Assembly (NCBI RefSeq): GCF_017916295.1
Contig: NZ_JAFMSS010000015.1
Span: forward strand, 1-64,000
From: Rubellimicrobium arenae
GTDB lineage: Bacteria; Pseudomonadota; Alphaproteobacteria; Rhodobacterales; Rhodobacteraceae
Length of the DNA: 64,000 nt
Reading direction: 5' to 3'
A program made the position numbers and the translations under genes. The notes beneath the pieces are model-generated. The model had not been told where the DNA came from, did not search any database, and was given only the letters and a program-made list of their open reading frames with translations. Of the stretch, positions 17,368 to 26,174 are shown piece after piece (within the stretch, counting starts at the first letter, position 1; every line of letters starts with the position of its first letter).

Positions 17368-18209
17368 CCCTTGACGGCTCCGAAGGTGAGGCCGGCGACG
17401 ATGTGCTTCTGCACGAGCGCCAGCACGAGCGCGGCGGGCAGCAGCGTGAGCATCGCCACGGCGGCCATCTGGCCCCAGTTGGTGCCCGTGACGGTGACGA
17501 ACTCGGCCAGGCCCGTGGTGATGGTGCGGGCGTTCACCGAGGTCAGGGTGGAGGCGAACAGGTACTCGTTCCAGGCGAAGACCCAGGTCAGGATGCCCGT
17601 CACCGCGATCCCGGGGCCGGCCAGGGGGATGATGACGGTCCGCAGCACCTGCCAGGTCGAGGCGCCGTCGACATAGGCGGCCTCGTCCAGCTCGGCCGGG
17701 ATGCCGTCGATGATCCCCTGCAGCAGCCAGAAGGCGAAGGGCAGGTTCAGCACGCAGTAGAGCAGGATGAGCCCGATCCGCGTGTCGAAGAGCGACCATT
17801 CGCCGACCGAGAAGACCCCGGTGAACAGGAGGTAGAGCGGCAGCAGGAAGGCGGCGGGCGGGGCCATCCGGTTGGTCAGCACCCAGAAGAAGATGTTGTC
17901 CTTGCCCTTCATCCGGTAGCGCGACATCGCATAGGCCGCCAGCAGCCCCAGCGCGCACACGAGCGCGGCGTTCGCCGTCGAGACGATCAGCGAGTTCAGC
18001 ATGTACTTCTGGAAGGCCGGGTTCGTGATGACGATGGCGTAGTTGTCCCAGGTCATCCGGCCGATGTTCAGCAGGAAGCTCGGCTTCCCGAACAGGTCCG
18101 CGCGCTGCTTCACGGACACCAGGAACATCCACCAGATCGGCACCAGGGTCATGAGCGAGAACAGCACCCAGAGCGCGAAGGTGATCCACTTCGATCCGGC
18201 GCGGGTCAT
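17364..18209 (-). CDS. Carbohydrate ABC permease (MalG type)
   Basis: A 281-residue inner-membrane protein with six likely helices, starting with WITFALWVLFSLMTLVPIWWM. The cytoplasmic coupling loop carries the EAA-like motif (DEAAYVDGASTWQVLRTVIIPLAGPG), which docks with the ATPase. It overlaps the upstream permease by four bases (ATGA) and the following small membrane protein likewise. It forms the transmembrane channel with the MalF-type partner. Confidence 0.92.
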   Translation of the reverse strand: MTRAGSKWITFALWVLFSLMTLVPIWWMFLVSVKQRADLFGKPSFLLNIGRMTWDNYAIVITNPAFQKYMLNSLIVSTANAALVCALGLLAAYAMSRYRMKGKDNIFFWVLTNRMAPPAAFLLPLYLLFTGVFSVGEWSLFDTRIGLILLYCVLNLPFAFWLLQGIIDGIPAELDEAAYVDGASTWQVLRTVIIPLAGPGIAVTGILTWVFAWNEYLFASTLTSVNARTITTGLAEFVTVTGTNWGQMAAVAMLTLLPAALVLALVQKHIVAGLTFGAVKG

Positions 18210-19081
18210 AGCGGGCGCTCCTTGCGGGCGGTCATCGCGACATACAGCAGCCAGCAGATGACGATGGTGAGATACAGGGTCAGAAGCGACATCGCCGATC
18301 CATAGCCGTAGTCGGTCTTGGGAAAGACGATCTTCCAGATGTGCAGGCCGATGAAGCGCGTCTCGGCGCCGGGACCGCCCTGGGTCAGCATCCAGACCTC
18401 GTCGACCACGCGCAGGGCGTCCATGATGCGGATGAAGATCGTGGTCAGCAGCACCGGCTTCATGGCCGGCAGGATGATGTCCCAGAAGATCTGGACCTCG
18501 TTGGCGCCGTCGATCCGGGCCTGCTCGACCGGCTCCTGCGGAAGGTTCGACAGGCCCGCCAGCAGCGTCAGCGTCACGAAGGGCGTCCAGTGCCAGATGT
18601 CCATCAGGACCACGGAGGCGAAGGCCTGGTCGGGGAACATCGAAAGCCGGTAGTCGATGCCGAACCAGTTCTTCAGGTAGTAGGGGATGGGGCCTAGCCC
18701 CGGCACCGTCATCAGCCGCCAGGTCGCGCCCACGGCGATGGGGGCGATCATCAGCGGCAGCGTGTGGACGGCGCGGAAGAACTTCTTGAACGGGAAGTCC
18801 CGCATCATCAGCCGCGCGAGCGCGAAGCCGATCGCCACCTGGCTGACGAGCACATAGAGCGTGAACTTGAGCGTGAGCCAGATCGACTTGAGGAACTCGG
18901 CGTCATGGACCAGCCGGCGGAAGTTGTTGGCCGCGGCCCATTGCGGCTCGGGGTTCACCGCGAACAGGTTCCAGTCGAAGAACGACGTGAGAAGCACGTA
19001 GATGAACGGCATCACGCCGGTGAAGACAAGGATGACGATGGTCGGCAGCAGGAGCAGCCAGCCCGTGGTCGAGGAGCGCAT
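18206..19081 (-). CDS. Carbohydrate ABC permease (MalF type)
   Basis: A 291-residue permease with about six membrane helices, the first at residues 8-30. The EAA motif reads EPVEQARIDGANEVQIFWDIILPAMKP. It lies 98 bases after the binding-protein gene, a gap common between a highly expressed binding protein and its permeases. It pairs with the MalG-type subunit encoded next. Confidence 0.92.
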   Translation of the reverse strand: MRSSTTGWLLLLPTIVILVFTGVMPFIYVLLTSFFDWNLFAVNPEPQWAAANNFRRLVHDAEFLKSIWLTLKFTLYVLVSQVAIGFALARLMMRDFPFKKFFRAVHTLPLMIAPIAVGATWRLMTVPGLGPIPYYLKNWFGIDYRLSMFPDQAFASVVLMDIWHWTPFVTLTLLAGLSNLPQEPVEQARIDGANEVQIFWDIILPAMKPVLLTTIFIRIMDALRVVDEVWMLTQGGPGAETRFIGLHIWKIVFPKTDYGYGSAMSLLTLYLTIVICWLLYVAMTARKERPL

Positions 19082-19179
19082 GTCGGTGAGATCCCGGAGG
19101 AGGTGGGGCGCCTTGGCCCGAGGCTCGGGGCCCGGCTTGGGGGCCGGGGCGCGGACTGGCGCGCCCCGGCGATCCGGCG

Positions 19180-20601
19180 TCAGTTGGCCGTGTAGCCCAG
19201 GTTCTTGAGCTCGGTCTCGGTGGTCTCGGCCATCTTGTCGAGGGCTTCCTGCGGCGTGAGGTTGCCGATGATGGCCTCGTAGATGAAGGGCGCGGTCGCC
19301 TCGCGGACCTGGTTGTGGAACGGGTAGGGCGGAGCGCCGGCGAAGAGGTCGCCGCTGTCCTTCATCAGCGTGAAGTAGTGGTCGGTCTTGGCGTCGATCT
19401 CCTGGACCTTGGGATCGTCGTAGGTGCTGTTCAGCACGATGCGGCCGCCGGCCTCGGCCCAGTCGGCCTGGACCTCGGGCTGCGCGATGTATTCCATGAA
19501 CAGCAGGGCCGCTTCCTTGTTCTTGGAGGAATGCGGGATCCCGAAGGCGCCGCCGTCATAGTAGCCGATGTAGCCGTTGCCGGCCTGGGCTTCCTCCATC
19601 ACGCCCTCGGCGGTCGGGGGAAGGGCCACGCCGACATTGCCCACGACCGAGGACTTCTCGGCGTTGGTGGCGATCCAGGTGGCGTTCTCGCCGTAGACGA
19701 GGCCCTGCGCCGCGCGGCCGGCGGCGAAGGAGGACGCGACCTCGTCCCAGGTCGAGGCGGTCGCCTCGGGCGGGGCGTACTTGATGAGGTCGAGCCAGAA
19801 GGTCAGCGCCTCGACGGCCTCGGGCGAGTTCATCCGGCCGCCATGCTCCACCGAGGCGGTCCAGGTGTCCTGGTTGATGCCCCAGTTGTAGACGCCATAG
19901 AGCGGCGCGATCGATTCCCAGAACTCGTACCAGGATGCGGGGTGGCCCGAGGCGGCCTGGACGGTGGTGCCGTAAAGCTCCTCGCCGTTGTCGAGGCCGT
20001 ACTGGGTGAAGAACTCGGCGATGTCGTGCCATTGCTGGAACGTCTTGGCCGGGGCGAGCTCGTAGCCGTACTTCTCCTGGAAGGAGGCCTTGATCTCGGG
20101 GTTCTCGAACAGGTCCTTGCGGTAAAGGTAGACCTTGATGAAGGCTTCCATCGGGACGCCGAACACGTCGCCGTCGGCGTTCTTGAAGTAGTCGATGAAG
20201 CTCGTGAAGTTGTCGAAGCTGAACTCCGGATTCACGAGGGCGGGGTTCTCCGCCATCATCTTGGTCATGTCGACCAGGAAGTCGCGCGACAGGTAGGAAT
20301 AGATCGCGTCCTGCTCGATGTAGACGAAGTCATAGATGCCGGACCCGGCTTCCATGTCCTTGATCGCCTTGTCGTACATCTGATCCCAGGAGGTCGTCTC
20401 GAACTCCACCTGGATGCCGGTCGCCTCGGTGAACTTGGGCGCGAGCACGTCGCGGACGTAGTTGGACGGCGGGGTGCTTTCGGACACGCCGCGGATCGTG
20501 ACGCCCTGATAGGCGGCTCCGGCGTCGGACCAGAAATCGGCCATCGCCGGCGAGGCGACGGCCAGGGCCACGAAGGACGTGGCGAGATGGCGCATGAACA
20601 C
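19180..20601 (-). CDS. ABC sugar/polyol-binding protein
   Basis: A 473-residue periplasmic binding protein of the extracellular solute-binding family 1. A signal peptide ends near PAMA. Mature features include the VRDVLAPKFTEATGIQVEFETTSWDQMYDKAI start and many aromatic residues expected in a polyol/sugar cleft. It heads the minus-strand operon of eight genes. I chose the GTG at 20601, 7 bases after GGGAGG; the ATG at 20595 is the alternative. The long divergent region upstream carries an operator-like dyad, so expression is probably controlled by the SorC regulator encoded opposite. The ligand is most likely a sugar alcohol, judged from the dehydrogenases. Confidence 0.88.
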   Translation of the reverse strand: MFMRHLATSFVALAVASPAMADFWSDAGAAYQGVTIRGVSESTPPSNYVRDVLAPKFTEATGIQVEFETTSWDQMYDKAIKDMEAGSGIYDFVYIEQDAIYSYLSRDFLVDMTKMMAENPALVNPEFSFDNFTSFIDYFKNADGDVFGVPMEAFIKVYLYRKDLFENPEIKASFQEKYGYELAPAKTFQQWHDIAEFFTQYGLDNGEELYGTTVQAASGHPASWYEFWESIAPLYGVYNWGINQDTWTASVEHGGRMNSPEAVEALTFWLDLIKYAPPEATASTWDEVASSFAAGRAAQGLVYGENATWIATNAEKSSVVGNVGVALPPTAEGVMEEAQAGNGYIGYYDGGAFGIPHSSKNKEAALLFMEYIAQPEVQADWAEAGGRIVLNSTYDDPKVQEIDAKTDHYFTLMKDSGDLFAGAPPYPFHNQVREATAPFIYEAIIGNLTPQEALDKMAETTETELKNLGYTAN

Positions 20602-20704
20602 GGTGCTTCCTCCCTGCCGATCGGCCCCCGTCCGGGAGGTTCGCCGGCATGTTGTTACTCTCCCCCCTGCCGATCCGTCTGCGGGATCCGGTCAGGACAT
20701 CGCC

Positions 20705-20744
20705 AAGCTACTCAAGCGCGATAAGATGTAAAGAGATATTTACA
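20705..20744 (-). promoter_or_regulatory. Promoter with SorC-type operator dyad for the polyol operon
   Basis: An AT-rich island in GC-rich DNA holds the dyad TGTAAA-GAGATA-TTTACA (20727-20744), perfect in its 6-base arms. On the minus strand TTTACA (20732-20727), 16 bases, then TAGCTT (20710-20705) form a plausible sigma-70 promoter for the binding-protein gene. The operator overlaps its -35 box. The SorC gene begins 82 bases to the right, so it may also be self-regulated. Confidence 0.6.
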
Positions 20745-20825
20745 GTTGTATCCCGAACAGGCCAGAAATGGGCAGGCGCACCGGGCGGGCACGAATCCGA
20801 CCCGGCGCCGAAGGGAGGGGACCGG

Positions 20826-21791
20826 ATGGCATCGGGGATCGTGTCCGAGGACAGCGAGGAATTCCTCGTGCAGCTCGCCTGGCTGTACTTCGTCGACGGC
20901 ATGACCCAGTCCGAGATCGCGGACCGGCTGGGGGTGACGCGGCTGCGGGTGAACCGGGGGATCGGGCTCGCCCGGTCGCGGGGCCTCGTGCGCTTCGAGA
21001 TGGCGAGCCCCTTCGCCGCGACGGTGGACCTCCAGGCCCGGCTGGCCGAACGGTTCGGGCTGAGGTTCGCGCGGGTGGGCCTGGCGAACCGGGCGGCCTA
21101 TGACGCGCACCAGGCGGTCGGGACGGCCCTGGCCTACTTCCTGGAGGAGGGCCTGTCCCGCGGGCTCTGGGGCAGCATCGGCGTGTCCTGGGGCAACACC
21201 ATCGAGAACGCGATCCGCGGCCTGCGGACCCGGAGCCTGCCGGAGCTGGAGGTCGTGTCGATGATCGGCGGCACGATGTCGGGGGTGAGCTTCAACAGCT
21301 TCGGCGTGGCGGCGAACCTCGCGCAGCGGCTGGGCGCGCGGCACTCCGTCCTGGCGGCCCCCATCTACTTCGAGACCCACGAGATGGCCGAGGCCGTGCT
21401 GGCCAGCCCCCCCTTCCGCGAGCAGCTCCGCAAGGCCGAATCGGTGGACGTCGCGATCCTCGTGACGGGGGACCTGTCGCGGCGGTCCTACCTCGTCCGG
21501 GATGGCCTGCCCTGCGACGTGACGCTCGAGGACCTGGCCCGGGGCGGGGCGGTGGGCGACGTGCTGGGCCAGTTCCTCGACCGGCAGGGCGCACCGATCG
21601 ACCACCCCATCAACCGGCGGGTGGTGGGCGTGCCGGTGGACCGGCTGCCCGGGATGCGCGAGGTGGTCCTCGCCGCCGCCGGGCCGCACAAGGTTGCCAT
21701 CATGGCGGCGCAGATGGAGGCGGGGCTGGTGCACGGGCTCATCACCGACGACGTCACGGCCGAGCTGCTGCTGGGGGAGGGCGGGCGATGA
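20826..21791 (+). CDS. SorC-family sugar-binding transcriptional regulator
   Basis: A 321-residue regulator. An N-terminal helix-turn-helix (about residues 15-50, with YFVDGMTQSEIADRLGVTRL) is followed by a SorC/DeoR effector domain with IGVSWGNTIENAI and the SVDVAILVTGDL and ITDDVTAELLL segments. Family members bind phosphorylated sugars and control polyol or pentose operons. It is divergent from the polyol ABC operon and overlaps the HAD phosphatase gene by four bases (ATGA), so the phosphatase may adjust the sugar-phosphate signal. A GGGAGG site precedes the ATG. Confidence 0.88.
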   Translation: MASGIVSEDSEEFLVQLAWLYFVDGMTQSEIADRLGVTRLRVNRGIGLARSRGLVRFEMASPFAATVDLQARLAERFGLRFARVGLANRAAYDAHQAVGTALAYFLEEGLSRGLWGSIGVSWGNTIENAIRGLRTRSLPELEVVSMIGGTMSGVSFNSFGVAANLAQRLGARHSVLAAPIYFETHEMAEAVLASPPFREQLRKAESVDVAILVTGDLSRRSYLVRDGLPCDVTLEDLARGGAVGDVLGQFLDRQGAPIDHPINRRVVGVPVDRLPGMREVVLAAAGPHKVAIMAAQMEAGLVHGLITDDVTAELLLGEGGR

Positions 21792-22519
21792 ACGCGTCAT
21801 CCGCGCCGGGACCCCGGCCCGACCTCGTGATCTTCGACTTCGACGGCTGCCTCGTGGACAGCGAGGCCATGGCGCTCGAGATCCTGGCGGAGCTTCTGGC
21901 GGAGCTGGGGGCGCCCGAGGATGTCGGGGCGCTCCGCCGCTTTCTGGGCGTGTCGCTGCACGTGGTGCTGGAGCACGTGGCCCGGGCCACGGGCCGGCCT
22001 TGCCCGCCGGACTTTGCCGCAGAATGGCACCGGAGGCTCTTTGCCGCCTACGAGCGCGAGCTTCGCGTCATGGCCGGCGCGGCGGAGTTCCTCGACCGGC
22101 TGGATGCGCTCGGGCTGCCCTGCTGCATCGCCTCGGGGGCCGCGACGCCGCGCCTCGAGGCCGCGCTGCGGCTGTCGGGGCTGGCGGGGCGCTTTGCCGG
22201 CCGGGCCTACAGCGCCGACCTGGTGGCGCATGGCAAGCCCGCGCCGGACCTGTTCCTGCTGGCGGCCGCGCGGCAGGGCACGCGGCCCGAGCGCTGCGTC
22301 GTCGTCGAGGACGCGACCTCGGGCGTGAAGGGTGCCGTGGCGGCGGGGATGCGCGTGCTGGGCTTTGTCGGGGGCTCCCATCTCGAGGGCGTGCGCGAGG
22401 CCCATGCCCTGCGCCTGCGCGAGGCCGGGGCGGCGGCGGTGTATGCGGACTACGAGCGTCTGGCCCACGATCTCCTGGGTGACGAGGTGGCGGGCGGACC
22501 CGCGGGCGCGGGGTCCTGA
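21788..22519 (+). CDS. HAD-family sugar phosphatase/phosphoglucomutase-like hydrolase
   Basis: A 243-residue HAD enzyme of the beta-phosphoglucomutase/GPH subgroup. Motif I is FDFDGCLVDSE with the nucleophile Asp and general acid Asp. Motif II is the Ser of IASGAAT, motif III Lys in HGKPAPDLF, and motif IV VVEDATSG. A helical cap lies between motifs I and II. It overlaps the SorC gene, so the pair forms an operon. It likely dephosphorylates or isomerises a sugar phosphate formed in polyol breakdown. Confidence 0.85.
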   Translation: MNASSAPGPRPDLVIFDFDGCLVDSEAMALEILAELLAELGAPEDVGALRRFLGVSLHVVLEHVARATGRPCPPDFAAEWHRRLFAAYERELRVMAGAAEFLDRLDALGLPCCIASGAATPRLEAALRLSGLAGRFAGRAYSADLVAHGKPAPDLFLLAAARQGTRPERCVVVEDATSGVKGAVAAGMRVLGFVGGSHLEGVREAHALRLREAGAAAVYADYERLAHDLLGDEVAGGPAGAGS

Positions 22520-22625
22520 GGCAAGGGCGGTCATGGGCGGTCTCCTGGGTCATGGACCCCGGCGGCCGACGGCCCCGGGTCCTTGGCCGCAGGATCGGGG
22601 ATCGCGGTTGACGATCCCTTGGGCC

Positions 22626-22650
22626 ACCGGGCGTTGCGGTAACGCCCGGT
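22626..22650. terminator. Hairpin between converging genes
   Basis: A perfect 10-bp stem, ACCGGGCGTT (22626-22635) and AACGCCCGGT (22641-22650), with loop GCGGT. It sits in the 150-base gap between the converging HAD and FdhF/YdeP genes, where a bidirectional terminator is expected. There is no U-tract, so its strength is uncertain. Confidence 0.5.
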
Positions 22651-22669
22651 TAACCCCTTGGCCCGGTCC

Positions 22670-24946
22670 TCAGGCTTCGATGCGGACGGGCGTGCCCTTG
22701 TAGGCGGGGGTCTTGGACAGCTCGTCGTGGAGCGACAGGGGAACGAGCGGGTTGGCCTCGGGGTAGTAGGCCGCCAGGCAGCGGTCGGGCAGGTCGTAGG
22801 CCGTGACCCTGAGCCCGCCGACCTCGCGCCGGTGGCCGTCCTCCTCGGCGCAGACGAGGCGCACCGCCTGTCCCTCGCGCAGGCCTGCGCGCGCGATCTC
22901 CTCGGGGTTCATGAGGACGATCATGCGGTCGGTGTCGAGGTTCCGGAGCCGGTCCGAGTAGCCGTAGATCGTGGTGTTGAACTGGTCGTTCGAGCGCAGC
23001 GTGACGAGCGTGTATTCGCCGTCCCGAAGCTCGCGCCCCAGCGACAGGAGCGAAGGAGGCACCGTGAACTCGGCCTTGCCGCTGTCGGTCTTCCACCGGC
23101 GGTCGCGGGCGGCGTTGCCGCGATAGAAGCCGCCCGGGGTGTAGAGCCGCCCGTTGAAGTCGGCGAACTGGTCGGGCCAGGTCCTTTCGATCAGGTCGCG
23201 GACCTTGCCGTAGTCGCCGACCCAGTCGTCCCAGGTCACCCGGGGGTTGGGGTCCAGCGTCGCCTTGGCGATCCCGGCGACGATGGCCGGCTCGGAGCGC
23301 AGGGCGTCCGAGGCCGGAGTGCGACGCCCCAGCGAGCCGTGGATGTGGCTCAGGCTGTCCTCCATCGACACGGCCTGCGGGCCGGTGGCCTGAAGGTCCT
23401 CCTCGGCCCGCACGAGGCAGGGCAGGAGCCACATGGCCGGGCAGGTCAGGAGGTGCGAGCGGTTGAGCTTGGTCGCGATCTGGACATTGAGCGCGAGGTC
23501 GCGCCAGGCGGGCTGCACCCGCGCCGTGTCCGAGATCGCATGGGCGAAGTTGCCGCCCAGCGACAGGAAGCCCCTGACCGTCCCGTCGAGCACGCCCTGC
23601 GCCGCCTCGATGGTGGTGTGGCCCTTGTCGCGGGGCGGCTCGAAGCCGAACATCTCCCGAAGCTGGTCGAGGGGGGCCAGCTCGGGTTTCTCGGTGATGC
23701 CGACGGTGCGCTGGCCCTGCACGTTGGAGTGGCCGCGCACGGGCGAGATGCCGGTGCCGGGCCGCCCGATGTTGCCGCGCAGCAGGAGCAGGTTCACCAG
23801 CATCGCGATGCTGTCGGAGCCGTGGACGTGCTGCGTGAGGCCCATGCCGTAGATGCCGATCGCGGCCTTGGCGCGGGCGTAGGTTTCGGCCACGGGGACC
23901 AGCTCGCCGCGCGTGAGGCCCGAGGCCGCCTCGATGGCGGTCCAGTCGGTGGCCCGGGCGAAGGCCCGCAGCTCCTCGTAGCCCCTGGTGTTCTCGGCCA
24001 CGAAGGCGCGGTCCACGATCCCGCCCTCCTCGTCCTCGATCTCCAGCACCCGCTTCACCAGGCCCAGGATCGCCGCGATGTCGCCGCCCGGGCGGACCTG
24101 CAGGTAGGTCTCGGAGATGGGCGTGGCCGAGCCCAGGGTCATCTGCAGGGGGCTCTGGGGGTTCTTGAACTTGACGAGCCCGGCCTCGCGGACCGGGTTG
24201 AAGGTGACGATGTGGCAGCCGCGCTTGGCCGCCTGCTGGAGCGGGTGCAGGAAGCGCGGGCTGTTGGTGCCGGTGTTCTGCCCGAAGAACAGGAGCATGT
24301 CGCAATGGTCGAAGTCCTCGAGCACGCAGGTGCCGACGGGCGAGCCGATCACCTTCTTGAGCCCGACGCTGGTCGTCTCGTGGCACATGTTCGAGCTGTC
24401 GGGCATGTTGTTGTGCCCGTACATCCGCCCGAAGAGCTGCCACAGGTAGGAGGTCTCGAGGCTGGCGCGGCCCGAGGTGTAGAAGACCACCGACTTGGGA
24501 TCGAGCTTGCGCAGCTCGGCCCCGATGCCGGCGAAGGCCTCCTCCCAGGTGGTTTCCCGGTACTTGTCCGTCGCGGGATCGTAGCGGAGCGGGTGGGTGA
24601 GCCGGCCCTGCCTCTCAAGGTCGTGGTCGGACCAGCCCAGGAGCTCGGTCACCGTGTGCCGCGCGAAGACGTCGGGGCCGCAGCGGGCCGAGGTCAGGTC
24701 CCAGATGGTGGCCTTGGCCCCGTTCTCGCAGAACTCGAAGGGGTGGGGGTCCTTGGGCTTTGTCCAGGCGCAGGAGGTGCACATGTGCCCGCCCGGCTTG
24801 TTCTGGACGCGGAGGGTGTCGAGCACGGCCGGCATGGGCTTCATCTCGGCCATGATCTTGGCCATGCCCTCGACCGAGCCCCAGCCGCCCGCGCCCTCGC
24901 GGTAGTAGGGGGTGTCCTCGCGCTGGCCTTCCGCGTCGTCCGCCAT
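22670..24946 (-). CDS. FdhF/YdeP-family molybdopterin oxidoreductase
   Basis: A 758-residue enzyme, almost exactly the length of E. coli YdeP. The N-terminal part has cysteines in CTSCAWTKP and FEFCENGAKA. The molybdopterin domains include FYTSGRASLETSYLWQL, NMCHETTS, the GQNTGTNSP segment, and the C-terminal molydopterin dinucleotide-binding domain (about residues 630-755, LRSNDQFNTTIYG). The family is related to formate dehydrogenase but its substrate is not established; YdeP contributes to acid resistance in E. coli. The start lies 5 bases past the sugar dehydrogenase stop, so it is the last gene of a three-gene operon. No fdhD is present in the window. Confidence 0.9.
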   Translation of the reverse strand: MADDAEGQREDTPYYREGAGGWGSVEGMAKIMAEMKPMPAVLDTLRVQNKPGGHMCTSCAWTKPKDPHPFEFCENGAKATIWDLTSARCGPDVFARHTVTELLGWSDHDLERQGRLTHPLRYDPATDKYRETTWEEAFAGIGAELRKLDPKSVVFYTSGRASLETSYLWQLFGRMYGHNNMPDSSNMCHETTSVGLKKVIGSPVGTCVLEDFDHCDMLLFFGQNTGTNSPRFLHPLQQAAKRGCHIVTFNPVREAGLVKFKNPQSPLQMTLGSATPISETYLQVRPGGDIAAILGLVKRVLEIEDEEGGIVDRAFVAENTRGYEELRAFARATDWTAIEAASGLTRGELVPVAETYARAKAAIGIYGMGLTQHVHGSDSIAMLVNLLLLRGNIGRPGTGISPVRGHSNVQGQRTVGITEKPELAPLDQLREMFGFEPPRDKGHTTIEAAQGVLDGTVRGFLSLGGNFAHAISDTARVQPAWRDLALNVQIATKLNRSHLLTCPAMWLLPCLVRAEEDLQATGPQAVSMEDSLSHIHGSLGRRTPASDALRSEPAIVAGIAKATLDPNPRVTWDDWVGDYGKVRDLIERTWPDQFADFNGRLYTPGGFYRGNAARDRRWKTDSGKAEFTVPPSLLSLGRELRDGEYTLVTLRSNDQFNTTIYGYSDRLRNLDTDRMIVLMNPEEIARAGLREGQAVRLVCAEEDGHRREVGGLRVTAYDLPDRCLAAYYPEANPLVPLSLHDELSKTPAYKGTPVRIEA

Positions 24947-24951
24947 GGGGT

Positions 24952-26160
24952 TCAGCCCTCCGTCGCGCTGATCCGGTACATAATCCCCTGGGTGTCGTCG
25001 CCCAGGAGAAGATCCCCGTCCGCGGTCTGCGCAAGGCCCACGAGCCGGCCGAGGAAGCCGTAGCGCGGGCCGTCGTATTCGATCAGGAAGCCGGTCGCGA
25101 AGGGCTCCCAGGACAGGGGGCGGCCGTCCTCGAAGTCGATGCGCGCGATCTCGTAGCCCGAGGGCGGACGGCGGTTCCACGAGCCGCGCATGGCGATGAA
25201 GGCGTCGCCGCGATAGGCCTCGGGGAAGGCGTCCCCGGTGTAGAAGACCATCTGCATGGGCGCGGCGTGCGGGGTGTAGCCCTGGACGGGCTCCTCGCTG
25301 CGGGCGGCCCAGTCCTCCAGGGTGCCCTCGCCGGGGGGCGGGTTGTCCTGCGGGTTGATCTGGTCGTTCCCGTAGATGTAGGGCCAGCCGTATTGCTGGC
25401 CGTCCTCGATGAGGTTCAGCTCCTCGATCTGCTCCTCGTCGCCCAGCCAGTCGATGCCGTGGTCGGCGCCCCAGAGCGCGCCGGTCTCCGGGTGGAAGCC
25501 GAAGCCGATGGTGTTGCGGAGGCCGCTGGCGAAGATCGTGCGGCCCAAGCCGTCGGGCTGCATCCGGAGCATGGTCGCGCTTTCCTCCGAGGTCTCGGCG
25601 CAGGCGTTGCAGGTCGAGCCGACCGAGACGTAGAGCAGCCCGTCGGGCCCGATCGCGAGCGTGCGGTTCGGGTGCTGGCCGCCGTCGGGCAGGTCGTCCA
25701 CCACCGGGGTCAGGTCGCCGAAGGAGCCGTCCGGCGCGATGGGCGCGGTGAAGACCTCCTTGACCGTGGCGAGGTAGGCGGTGTCGCCCTCGATCCAGAT
25801 GCCGTGCATCTGGTCGGCGGTGGCGACCGTCTCGTGGTCCTCGAAGGCGCCGTCGCCGTCGGCGTCGATCAGGCGGATGACGTCGCCCTCCTCGCGGCGG
25901 GTCGCGTAGACGTGGTCGCCATGCACGGCGAGCATCCGGATCCCGCCCAGGTCCCGGCCCGCGACCGAAACCTCGAACCCGTCGGGCACGGTGATGAGCG
26001 CGGCCAGTTCCGCGTCGTCCGGCACGGCGACGGGTTCGGGCTCGAGGATGCTGCCGGTGACGGTGGCGTCGGAGTATTCGCCGACCTTGCCCTCGACCTG
26101 CGCGAGGGCGCCCTGGGCCAGCAGGAGGATGGGAAGGCTCGCGAGGGGGATGCGGGTCAT
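24952..26160 (-). CDS. Secreted PQQ-type sugar dehydrogenase (sorbosone/glucose dehydrogenase fold)
   Basis: A 402-residue protein with a signal peptide ending ALAQ. The mature part is a six-bladed beta-propeller of the soluble glucose/sorbosone dehydrogenase family. Visible motifs are the VAGRDLGGIRMLAVHGDHVYA strand pair, ADQMHGIWIEGD, GLLYVSVGSTCNAC, GLRNTIGFGFHPETGALWGADHG, EDGQQYGWPY and RGSWNRRPPSGY. It should act in the periplasm with PQQ, which the cell must import or make elsewhere. The ATG at 26160 follows GAGGAG; an earlier ATG at 26178 overlaps the catalase-like stop and is also possible. It lies between catalase-like and FdhF/YdeP genes. Confidence 0.85.
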   Translation of the reverse strand: MTRIPLASLPILLLAQGALAQVEGKVGEYSDATVTGSILEPEPVAVPDDAELAALITVPDGFEVSVAGRDLGGIRMLAVHGDHVYATRREEGDVIRLIDADGDGAFEDHETVATADQMHGIWIEGDTAYLATVKEVFTAPIAPDGSFGDLTPVVDDLPDGGQHPNRTLAIGPDGLLYVSVGSTCNACAETSEESATMLRMQPDGLGRTIFASGLRNTIGFGFHPETGALWGADHGIDWLGDEEQIEELNLIEDGQQYGWPYIYGNDQINPQDNPPPGEGTLEDWAARSEEPVQGYTPHAAPMQMVFYTGDAFPEAYRGDAFIAMRGSWNRRPPSGYEIARIDFEDGRPLSWEPFATGFLIEYDGPRYGFLGRLVGLAQTADGDLLLGDDTQGIMYRISATEG

Positions 26161-26174
26161 GGGCGGGACGCTCC

